A stretch of DNA of 64,000 nt. Source: a virus. This document shows, piece by piece, positions 7,106-15,500 of the stretch. The stretch is taken from IMG/VR virus record IMGVR_UViG_3300033141_002949, positions 1 through 64,000 of that record. One strand, 5' to 3'. A program made the position numbers and the translations under genes. Each line of letters opens with the position of its first letter. Position 1 is the stretch's first letter. Below the pieces are notes generated by a model. That model had not been told where the DNA came from, ran no database searches, and worked only from the letters and a program-made list of their open reading frames with translations.

Positions 7106-7455
7106 TGGACGACTTTCAGGAGCAAGTTGCGAAGTTCAGGGCGCGTGTAGAGCCTTGGTTTCCCACACCGGACATCAGGGATACATACATCTTTCTCACT
7201 ACTGAGGTTGCCGAGCTGGGCGATCTGCTGGTGCGCACGATGCCCAACGGCGAGTACTTGCGTAACAGCGATGATCCCGTGACCAAGGAGCAATTCAAAA
7301 ACGAGCTCGGCGATACGTTGTTCATGTTGGCGACCTTGGCGACGCAGATGGATGTGAGCCTGCCGGAGGCGCTGGCGCACGTGTTGGAGAAGATAGAACG
7401 GCGGGTCGCAGATGAGATCGCCCGTAACGCAAGGAGGAAACTTCATGGTGCCTAA
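7105..7455 (+). CDS. MazG-like nucleoside triphosphate pyrophosphohydrolase
   Basis: A 116-residue all-helical protein with the paired acidic motifs of the MazG/dUTPase-2 superfamily: EVAE (34-37) and ELGD (67-70). These enzymes hydrolyse nucleoside triphosphates or alarmones to monophosphates. It overlaps the polymerase stop by one base (TAATG), so the two are co-translated. Plausible roles are cleaning the nucleotide pool (for example dUTP, fitting the uracil glycosylase domain next door) or lowering ppGpp; the substrate cannot be read from sequence. Confidence 0.8.
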   Translation: MDDFQEQVAKFRARVEPWFPTPDIRDTYIFLTTEVAELGDLLVRTMPNGEYLRNSDDPVTKEQFKNELGDTLFMLATLATQMDVSLPEALAHVLEKIERRVADEIARNARRKLHGA

Positions 7456-7642
7456 CTGGTTCCGTGACTGTGGATGGGACATCGATCTCCGTGAGGTAGT
7501 CGCAGTCCAGACGTACAACACGGGGAGCATCGTCGTACACATGAGGGGAGGAACCGCGATCACGCTGATTGCTATCGCTGCAAAAGAGTTCCTTACGAAC
7601 TGGGACCTTTGGTTGGCTGAGCAGAAGGTGAAACATGGATAG
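7445..7642 (+). CDS. Unknown 65-residue protein
   Basis: A small protein (start ATG 7445, after AAGGAGG) with beta-strand-like segments (EVVAVQTYNTGSIVVHMRGG) and a Trp-rich end. No family recognised. It sits between the MazG-like and resolvase genes and overlaps both. Confidence 0.7.
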   Translation: MVPNWFRDCGWDIDLREVVAVQTYNTGSIVVHMRGGTAITLIAIAAKEFLTNWDLWLAEQKVKHG

Positions 7643-8114
7643 ACAGTGGGTGACTTACGACGTGGACCCCGACCAGCCGGTCCTTTTGGCCCTGGACCCC
7701 GGTGAGACCACAGGATACGCCGTGATGCTGCTGGAGCCGCTATTGGACAGTGAGCAAATGCCCATCTTGGTGGAACACGGTGTGATCTCCAGGTGGCGGG
7801 GTATCAACAAGATTCTCAACGTGTACAATCCTGATGCAGTGGTCGTGGAGAAGTTTCTCCTCTACCCGTGGAAGGCCAAGGAGCAAGCCTTCAGCGACAT
7901 GGCCCCCGTGCAGGTTATCGGCGTCGTCGAGTACCTGGCCGAGGAGCGCTCCATCCCCGTAGTGCAGCAACCCGCACAGGTGGCAAAAGCTGTAAAGATT
8001 TCACAGGAACTTCGTAGCGCGATTCGGAACAGCCACGCCATCGATGCTGTTTGTCACGGGATAGCCTATCTGCGAACGGTCAAGCGAGCGCAGTCAACCG
8101 AGAGAGAACCATGA
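7635..8114 (+). CDS. RuvC-like Holliday junction resolvase
   Basis: 159 residues with an RNase H-fold acidic set: LALDPGETTGYAV (D21), VVVEKFLLY (E72) and NSHAIDAVCHG (H134, D137). This matches compact phage RuvC-like resolvases that cut branched DNA to free replication and packaging intermediates. The start at ATG 7635 overlaps the previous stop and the end overlaps the next ATG. Confidence 0.82.
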   Translation: MDRQWVTYDVDPDQPVLLALDPGETTGYAVMLLEPLLDSEQMPILVEHGVISRWRGINKILNVYNPDAVVVEKFLLYPWKAKEQAFSDMAPVQVIGVVEYLAEERSIPVVQQPAQVAKAVKISQELRSAIRNSHAIDAVCHGIAYLRTVKRAQSTEREP

Positions 8115-8299
8115 GAAAGATACTTCGCGCCTGTGTGCTTCTAGCCACGCTCTTCGCGTTGAACACCGTGCGGAGGGCGCTGCTGCTCGTTGTGAGGCTC
8201 CTGCTGAGAGCCAATGACGGCCTCCTGCGGGTCATGACCGCCCTGGGGCGCGTCATAGACCGCGTGATCTGTAACTTGGAGGAGGGCCTTGATGCTTGA
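8111..8299 (+). CDS. Small membrane protein
   Basis: A 62-residue product starting at ATG 8111 in an ATGA overlap. The N-terminal half is hydrophobic with spaced arginines (ACVLLATLFALNTVRRALLL), followed by a probable amphipathic helix. Membrane association is likely; role unknown. Confidence 0.6.
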   Translation: MRKILRACVLLATLFALNTVRRALLLVVRLLLRANDGLLRVMTALGRVIDRVICNLEEGLDA

Positions 8300-8381
8300 T
8301 TTGTTCTGCGCGGCACTCTTCTCGTTGGTGTACGCCGTGGGCTTTTGGGTCTGTTGGATGTCCAAAAGAAAGGTCAGGTAG
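8292..8381 (+). CDS. 29-residue single-pass membrane peptide
   Basis: ATG 8292 follows GGAGGG and opens a 29-codon frame ending TAG 8379-8381. The peptide is a hydrophobic segment (FCAALFSLVYAVGFWVCW) with a basic tail (SKRKVR), a positive-inside single-pass design. It overlaps the preceding gene by 8 bases. It is short enough to be missed by gene callers. Confidence 0.6.
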   Translation: MLDLFCAALFSLVYAVGFWVCWMSKRKVR

Positions 8382-8384
8382 TTC

Positions 8385-10079
8385 GTGCGCTACGTTTCCA
8401 AAAGTAGAGGTCTAGACCGCCTCGTTTGTGCGGGGATGGAGGCGCGCCGGGCCGCACCGTTCGTCGGGTTCATTTCTGGCGTACAGTTCCGCAGGGGCAC
8501 CTTGAATGCCCCTGCGGAGACCCGAATGTACGAACTGTTGTGCGCCTCGGGCGCGGAGCCGGACGACGCCGCTATCAGATGGTACGACGCGCAGATGGAA
8601 CAGGAGAGGGCCTTCGTCGACCTGATCAACCGCGATGATGTCGACCTGAAACACCCCAAGGCCCACGAGCTGCGTCCCTACCAACGTGTAGGCGCGGATA
8701 CCCTGGTCCGCCGTTCCAGAACCCTCCTGTGCGATGACCTGGGATTGGGCAAAACCGCTCAGAGTGTCGTGGCTGTCGACATCAGTAGACATAATAAGAA
8801 CATCCTGGTCGTGTGCCCTGGCAGTGTGAAGCGTCAGTGGCGGGACGAGATCGTGCGCTGGACGGCATACCCGGAGGTGCCCGTTACAGTCATAGAGGCC
8901 GCTACGCGAGAGGAGCAGCAGGCGCAGGCACAGGGGGGTTGGGTGATCGTCAACTATGAATGCCTGCGCGTGGACTTTGACTTGGAACAGCGGAGGGCGT
9001 TAGGGCGCCCCAGGTGGGTCGTGACGGGCGCGCCGGACTTTTACACGGGGCGTCTGTGGGATTGGGTCATTCTGGACGAGGCGCACAGGCTAAAGTCTCG
9101 CAAGTCACAGATCTTCCGCTGCTTGTGCGAGCTGCGCACACGAAGGCTGGCCGTTCTTACGGGGACGCCGTTTGGCAACCATCCTGCCGAGTTGTGGACG
9201 TTGCTGCACTTGCTGGACCCCAAACGGTATTCGAGTTATTGGCGATTCTTCGATATGTACGTGGATTACGAGGAGGACCCCATCTTCGGTGGTCGCCGGA
9301 TCGTGGGGGAGCGCAATCCTGAGGTACTGCGGAGGGAGTTGGCGCACCAGATGATCATGCGTAAGAAGCGCGACGTAGCCTCTCAGTTGCCGCCGAAATA
9401 CTACCAGACGTTGCAGGTCCCCTTACTGCCCAAACAGGCTGAGTACTACAAGGAGATGCGCGACGACCTGCGCGTCACGTATGAGAGCGGCGCGGAGCTT
9501 GAGGCGAGCAGTGTGATAGCACAGATCGTCCGCCTACGCCAAATCCTGTCGACCCCTTACACGCTGGGGCTTCCCGACGTATCGTCGAAGTTGGACGCCG
9601 TAGAAGAGATTGTAGATGATACAGAGGAACGGGTTTTGGTCTTTACGCTATTTCGGGATACGGTGAAGGCCGTGTGCCGTCGCTTGGAGGGGCGTGGGAT
9701 ATCCCACGTACACATCCTGGGTGGGATGTCGTCCGAGGACGTCGGCGCCGCTGCGCGGGCCTTGAACAATGGGGACGTTCGCGTCCTAGTGGCCACGCTG
9801 GGCGCGGGGGGTGTGGGCTTGAACCTGGTCGGGGCGTCCACGGTGGTCTTCGTGGAGAAACACTGGAACCCCGCCGTACAGGAACAGGCAGAGAACCGTG
9901 CTCATCGCATAACCAGCACGCTCCCCGTGCACATTATCGACCTGATGTGTCCGCGCACGGTGGACGATCTGGTGGACGAGGCGGTCCGTACAAAGTTGGC
10001 TATGCAACAGGCCATCTTCTCTCAACCCCTACGGGAGGCTGTCGAGGCCTTACTCTCTATGGAACCGGAGGTCGGCTAA
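8385..10079 (+). CDS. SNF2-family DNA-dependent ATPase/helicase
   Basis: 564 residues with a full superfamily 2 set: LRPYQ (Q-like motif, about 97), DLGLGKT (K123), DEAH (231-234), LTGTPFGN (motif III), and a C-terminal half with VLVATLGAGGVGLNLV (motif V) and QAENRAHRI (motif VI). Phage SNF2-like translocases of this size usually lie in replication or recombination modules. The GTG start at 8385 is chosen because the stop of the previous frame lies just upstream. The last four bases overlap the stop of the oppositely directed gene, marking the point where the two transcription arms collide. Confidence 0.88.
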   Translation: MRYVSKSRGLDRLVCAGMEARRAAPFVGFISGVQFRRGTLNAPAETRMYELLCASGAEPDDAAIRWYDAQMEQERAFVDLINRDDVDLKHPKAHELRPYQRVGADTLVRRSRTLLCDDLGLGKTAQSVVAVDISRHNKNILVVCPGSVKRQWRDEIVRWTAYPEVPVTVIEAATREEQQAQAQGGWVIVNYECLRVDFDLEQRRALGRPRWVVTGAPDFYTGRLWDWVILDEAHRLKSRKSQIFRCLCELRTRRLAVLTGTPFGNHPAELWTLLHLLDPKRYSSYWRFFDMYVDYEEDPIFGGRRIVGERNPEVLRRELAHQMIMRKKRDVASQLPPKYYQTLQVPLLPKQAEYYKEMRDDLRVTYESGAELEASSVIAQIVRLRQILSTPYTLGLPDVSSKLDAVEEIVDDTEERVLVFTLFRDTVKAVCRRLEGRGISHVHILGGMSSEDVGAAARALNNGDVRVLVATLGAGGVGLNLVGASTVVFVEKHWNPAVQEQAENRAHRITSTLPVHIIDLMCPRTVDDLVDEAVRTKLAMQQAIFSQPLREAVEALLSMEPEVG

Positions 10080-10342
10080 CCCGTCAGGGCGCGCACGACG
10101 GCCGTTGTAGCCAGCGTGACCGCTATCGCGGTGATGACGGTAAGGACAACGTGGCGCACTGGTGCCAACCACGCCTCGCGTTGCGCAATGATCCTGTCCA
10201 GCCGTCTGTTCTGTTCTTGCAGCTCGACGGCCAGGTTGCGCACACAAACGAGAATCAGACGTTGCAGCCGCTCTTGAGAGATATTGTCGCCTACTAGTGC
10301 TGTGTCTACTTCTCGAATGATCTCGTCGGTTTTATCAGACAT
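10076..10342 (-). CDS. XhlA-like small membrane protein beside the endolysin
   Basis: An 88-residue protein: helical N-terminal part (LQRLILVCVRNLAVELQEQN), a basic turn and one C-terminal membrane segment (VLTVITAIAVTLATTAVV). Coiled coil plus C-terminal anchor, directly downstream of the amidase gene, is the layout of XhlA-type holin helpers. ATG 10342 follows GGTGAG. It is the last gene of the late operon. A role in lysis is inferred from position and topology. Confidence 0.6.
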   Translation of the reverse strand: MSDKTDEIIREVDTALVGDNISQERLQRLILVCVRNLAVELQEQNRRLDRIIAQREAWLAPVRHVVLTVITAIAVTLATTAVVRALTG

Positions 10343-10347
10343 CGCAC

Positions 10348-12060
10348 TCACCAATCCAAAGCGTTGATTTTCATTGGGTCCCACTCGCCCTCACGAGTCC
10401 ACAGGATCTTTCTGGCAAAGCCTTGTATGACGACGTTGCCCTCACGGGCCTCCGGCGTCTGCGGGGCGCCCAGGGCGTCCCAACGCGCGCGTTTGACGAA
10501 GGCGCTATTGGGGTTGTAGGGTATCCCCGCTTTATCCCATCCAACGTGCTGCCACGCTATCTGACGGATTCGCTCTGTGGAGATGTCCACGGTGGGCCTC
10601 CTGGTGAATGGGTGGGCGTTCCACTCTTGCTTTAGAAGGGCAACAACGGGGAGGTCGCCCCCATGACGGCGGTTGTCATGCCACGCGGCCCAGGCGAAGC
10701 CATCGTGTTGATGTCCCCACTCGGCCACGAACCACATACATTGGCAGAACAATGAGTCACGCCAACGCCCGGTCCTGAACCCACGCAGGAGTTCCACGTT
10801 GTACTGGGCGTGCAGGGACACGTCGATCTTGGGATAGCGTGGGTCCTGGTGCCACTCCGGTTCATACCCTGCCTCCGTGCCCAAGAGTGGTAGGGAACGC
10901 CCGTAGCGCGCCTTTACCAGATCGTCTATCCATTCGTAATCCAGAAAGTGACAGCCAGGCACGGGTTCCCCAGGGCGGTCCCGGTAATCTAGCGGGTGGT
11001 TGAGGGGCCTGTTGTGTACGGCCAGGGCAGCACCATCGAGGCTGCGCATGTGTCCGTGCTTTTCCAGCCAATCGAAGGTCACGTTGTACCATTTATGGTG
11101 GGGATAGTGACCGCCAGGAGCCAGGGCGGGCAGCAACGGAATGCCGCCAGCTGCCTTGATAACTTCCTGGTTCCTTAACCACTGTTGGCAGACCTTATCC
11201 ACGTGCGCGCCCTCATTCCACTCTGCTTCGTCCCATTCATCTTTCAGGTTCGGTTCGTTGCCGAACTCAAAGTAGCGGGCGCCCGCGTCAGTGTACGCGC
11301 GCACGACGTTGCCCTCGACGACGTAATGGGGATGCGGGCGGGGGGCGTAGAGCCTGACGATGACTTCTATCCCGTGCGCGGCGAGTACGCGCGCCATCTC
11401 AACCTTGTTGGTGCCGAAGACCAAGAGCTTGAACCACGTCATGCCGTGGCTGCGCATGTAGCGAGCAAAGTCCGCGAGGTCGCCGGGTTGGGCGTAGACG
11501 CCTGTGGAGTCGTGGTATCCCCAACCCGTATCCTCCGTCGGTCGCGGATAACCTTGCATGTCCCCTCCTAGAAGGTGCTTCCATTTGTCCCAAGTGTCGC
11601 CAGGGCAGGCGGTGGGGTTGTTTTGGGCGACCTTGTAACCCTCCTTGTGCCCCACAACCCTGAGTATACCATAACGCTCCTGCAACCGTTCACGCAGGGC
11701 ACAGAAGGAGTCCGTCTGTGCGTCCGTTGGGTGCACACGCGAAAAGTCTCCCACCAGGGCCACGCCGAGGGCGCGATTGTTCTCCGAGAGGGGATCGTTG
11801 ATGTCGCCCATCCCGGCGTGCCAGACGCGATCCTCATAGTCGTTGCACCACCAGATCTGACCGTCGTGCGTTATCACGTAGTGGTAGCAAATCGCAGGGC
11901 GGTCACGGACGTTGACGTGGTAGTCGGCGATGAGCGGGACGGGATACTCGGGCGGCGTGTTCGTATGGTGAACGACCAACGAGTCTATAGCCCTATTACG
12001 TTGATCCCACCTTTTAGTTGGATGTCGGACCAGCGTCTTCCTGGCGTCGAAAATGTGCAT
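10348..12060 (-). CDS. N-acetylmuramoyl-L-alanine amidase fused to a TIM-barrel glycosidase-like domain
   Basis: 570 residues. The first 170 or so form an amidase_2/PGRP-type domain: zinc ligands in LVVHHTN (H31/H32), later VVGHKEG and TACPGD. The rest looks like a clan GH-A (beta/alpha)8 barrel: YFEFGNEPN carries the usual acid/base Asn-Glu and LLGTEAG a possible nucleophile Glu. It would cleave stem peptides and probably a glycan, serving as endolysin or tail-associated hydrolase. There is no signal peptide. ATG 12060 follows GGAGGTGGG; the upstream extension of the frame overlaps the ribosome site and is not used. Confidence 0.85.
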   Translation of the reverse strand: MHIFDARKTLVRHPTKRWDQRNRAIDSLVVHHTNTPPEYPVPLIADYHVNVRDRPAICYHYVITHDGQIWWCNDYEDRVWHAGMGDINDPLSENNRALGVALVGDFSRVHPTDAQTDSFCALRERLQERYGILRVVGHKEGYKVAQNNPTACPGDTWDKWKHLLGGDMQGYPRPTEDTGWGYHDSTGVYAQPGDLADFARYMRSHGMTWFKLLVFGTNKVEMARVLAAHGIEVIVRLYAPRPHPHYVVEGNVVRAYTDAGARYFEFGNEPNLKDEWDEAEWNEGAHVDKVCQQWLRNQEVIKAAGGIPLLPALAPGGHYPHHKWYNVTFDWLEKHGHMRSLDGAALAVHNRPLNHPLDYRDRPGEPVPGCHFLDYEWIDDLVKARYGRSLPLLGTEAGYEPEWHQDPRYPKIDVSLHAQYNVELLRGFRTGRWRDSLFCQCMWFVAEWGHQHDGFAWAAWHDNRRHGGDLPVVALLKQEWNAHPFTRRPTVDISTERIRQIAWQHVGWDKAGIPYNPNSAFVKRARWDALGAPQTPEAREGNVVIQGFARKILWTREGEWDPMKINALDW

Positions 12061-12108
12061 TTGTCTGTTCCCACCTCCGGCTCCTACGCGCCGTGGTCGG
12101 CGCCGCAC

Positions 12109-12510
12109 TCAGGATGCTTCATCCACCAGCAGCGGCCCCAGTGCGATCAGCACTGCCGGCTCAATGTCGCCCACGGACTCCAGGTCGGCTACAGTAATCG
12201 TCTCGCTAACCTCGACCTCGGTCTCGAGCAGCTCATTGTAGGACGCTTGGAACGCTGCCATGTTGGTCAACTTGTACTGCCGCTGTGAGCCGTCCGGCGA
12301 GACGTTCGTGCGTACCATCTCGCCGTTGGCGTCGCGCTCGGCGTACTGCTCGATGAGCTTTTGGCGCTCCGCTTCGGCGTCGTCCAGATGTGCTTTGACT
12401 TCCTTGATTAGCCGTCGTACCTTGAGCGCCGCCGCGAAGCTCATACGCCGCTGTGCGATGGCATTCAGTGCGCTCGTCGCTTGCTGCGCGTCTCGGATGG
12501 TGATTTGCAT
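12109..12510 (-). CDS. DUF1617-like protein
   Basis: 133 residues, mostly helical, with the order helix (FAAALKVRRLIKEVKAHLDDAE), KLIEQYAERDANGEMV, MAAFQASYNELLETEVEV and a short end (PAVLIALGPLLV). The arrangement resembles DUF1617 proteins coded near tail fibre genes in other phages, but this is recall, not a search. It lies between fibre and lysis genes. Confidence 0.55.
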   Translation of the reverse strand: MQITIRDAQQATSALNAIAQRRMSFAAALKVRRLIKEVKAHLDDAEAERQKLIEQYAERDANGEMVRTNVSPDGSQRQYKLTNMAAFQASYNELLETEVEVSETITVADLESVGDIEPAVLIALGPLLVDEAS

Positions 12511-12520
12511 GTGTGCTCCT

Positions 12521-15500
12521 TTACCTACCCCAAGCGTGAATGGTGTAGCTCCTTGTCGTACTGTAACCGTTCTGCACTTTTATCGCGAAATCCTCCCAGT
12601 ATACATTTATCTTGTTTGCGGTATCTTTCGTGGTGCTGAAACGCGCGGTATCACCAGAGACGATAACTTGTGCGCTAATATCCAGGCGAAATAACGCACA
12701 ACGGCCAGCACTGCTAGATTCAACGAATACCAAGCCATGATTAAGCGGCAGCGTTATAATCTCCCCCGCTGCATGTGACGCATTGGTGGTTTGTGACACA
12801 AACTGCCCAGTAGCAGAGGATGCCAGGCTAGTATTACCAATCACAATGTCACCAGAAACTTTGATATCGCCCGCCCCCGCTCCCGTCGCCGTGCCAAGGT
12901 TGAGACCGCCCTCCACGACGACGCTATCGGGGGTATGCATCACGTCCGCTGCACTGCGATACCACTGTGCATCCCCACCGATCAAGAGGCCCGCAGCGCT
13001 GCCCGTAGCTGGCAACTGTGTTTGACGTGTTTCGGTCACCTGAAGCACGACCTGTGACGCCCAGGAGCCAACTCCGTCATTCGTCAACAACTGAAGGCGG
13101 CCTTCTCTGTCCGCCTCAGCGAAGTTCGGACCGGTTTTCGCAGCTACCCTGGCAACCTCTCGCGCTGCTGTTCCGGTATGAGCATAGAAAATAAAGGCGC
13201 CAGCGGTATCACCGCCAGGAACGGCGGTTGGGAGAGCCTTAGTCCCTCGTGCTGTCATAAGGGCACAGAGCGGGTGGCTGGTCGTAGTGCCCGTATAATC
13301 CGCGACGGTAAAACCCGGATATCGGGCCACCGTACTGGAGGTGTTCTCAAGCAGCAGCATCTTGGAGTCGGCATCAGCGAAGCTCACCTGAAGATGCACA
13401 TTCGGGTCAAGTGCAGTTGGACCGATATTGAGGCTATCTGATATCCCGACAGCTCCGGTTACGTCAAGTGCATTGACTGGAGCCATGCCGATCCCCAGGC
13501 GCTCCAACTGCAAATAGCCGTCGGCGTCAGTCTTGAGCAGCGCACTGGCTGCGCCAGGGTCGGCGCTTGGCGTGAGGAGACCCAGTGTGTCAGTCGCCGT
13601 GAGGCCGACCACTTGCAACGCCGAGCCAGTGACGGTGTGGTAGGCACCAACCACATCATGAGCGACCGTGCCACCGCCAGGCAAATTGCCGATCTGTACC
13701 CGCTTCTTGGCGTTGCCAGCCTCAGAGTCTTCGATGAGCAACACGTCCGCGCTGGCTGGTGTAGTTTTCTCAGGGACGAGTACGATCTCGCCGGCCACGT
13801 TGTCATGTATGGCGTCCACATCGGTGTGGTCCAGGTCGGTGATATCCGCCTCGACGTGATTGTGTGATGGCAGATCACCCGCCTGTATCGCACCCCAGGC
13901 GAAAGTTGTAGCGCCAGTGGCCCGCAGCACGTGGCCGACAGTCAAGCCGCTCTCGGTATGGTCAGGACCGCTAAGGACGTGACTCTGCGGATGGTGTGGG
14001 GCGTCGTCGCCGATAGCCGTGTGCTCCGCCGGCGTCAGAACGTCGGCCAGCGTAAGCTCCTGTCCCACGAGACTCAAAGCCGGATCGCTCCCGGCACCAA
14101 GGGTTACCGGCGCATGGTGCTGATCGGCAAGGACGTTCGTGAGGTTGGCATGATCTACTTGTGTTGGGTCCCCCGCCGAGTGGTCATGCGCATCATAGCT
14201 GGCCTTTAGCCCTGCTATATCCACGCCATCCACCGTGCCCGTAACGCCAATGTTGCCGGTGACATCCAGCGCGTTAGTCGGAGCCATGCCGATTCCCAAA
14301 CGCTCCAACTGCAAATAGCCATTGGCGTCGCTTTTCAACAATGCGCTATTCGCGCCAGGGTTGGCGCTTGGCGTGAGCAACCCGATTGTATTCGGCGCGG
14401 TCGCGCCAACCACGGAGAGGGCCGGCCCCGTAAGCGTGTGGTCACCACCAACCACATCGTGTACCTGCGTATGGTGCTGGTTGGCTGTTACCCCGGCAAG
14501 GTCGTCGTGGTGGACGGGAGTCGTCGTAGGGAAGAGAACCTCAAAAGCGCTCTCGACGGCGGTGAGTTCCGTGTCGTTCTTGAATACGATGATCTTCGCC
14601 ACGAGGGTGGCGAACTCGGAACAGATATCCGGAATATCGGGGAGTGGCGCGATCTCCGCATCGTACAGCTTGTACGAGTCGCGGCCGTAGACCGTATCCA
14701 CGTGGCCGTCATGGTGCAGGAATACCCAATGGATCCCGTAGCGGTTAGGTGCAAGTGGGGCCAGACCGGTACCTGTATCGTAGTTGACGTTATCTATCGT
14801 CGCCTGATCCCTAGCAGTGAAAGTCCAGTTCCCCGCGCCATCGTGATACCAGGCCCGAAATCTGTCAGCACCGCTTGTATCAAAGGCATCTGTGGTGAAT
14901 CGTTCGAGACCCGAATATAGCACGCCCTCGGTGAGTGAAAAGTGGAGCGACCCCTCGTCAGCGATGATAGCCCCAGAGACGCGCTCAACCCTCCGTGCGT
15001 CGCGGATCCGTTTATGCAGGCGCTGCAACGTGTTGTAGAGATAGCCGCCAGACTGTAGGATGTGTAGTTCTGTGCCACTCCTGAACACCCGACCGATGAT
15101 GAACTCGGTCATGCGGTTGATGGATGTTTCATCGTCCGTGACCTCGATCGTGCCAGCGGACGTTCCGTAGATCCAGTTGACCTTTTCATCGGTCAGCGCA
15201 AGATGAGTGACGGCCGGACAGTCGATGAAAGCTATAACGCCATCGATCTCATCGTCGGTCCGCTTGACCATCGCCTTGACCGCGCCGACATCGACCCGGC
15301 CGTCAGCGATACTGCCGTCGTCTGTGCCATCCGGCACGTTTGCGACGGTGATGGTCGTGTCGTCATCCTCGGCGTCGTAGATGGAATCGCCCACGGTCGT
15401 GTAATCACCGTCGTTGCCAGTGCTGCCTGAAACGGTGAAGACGACTCCGTTCGTGAAGTAAGCCGTCACATCGCCAGCTATCTTGAAAGTATTAGCTACA

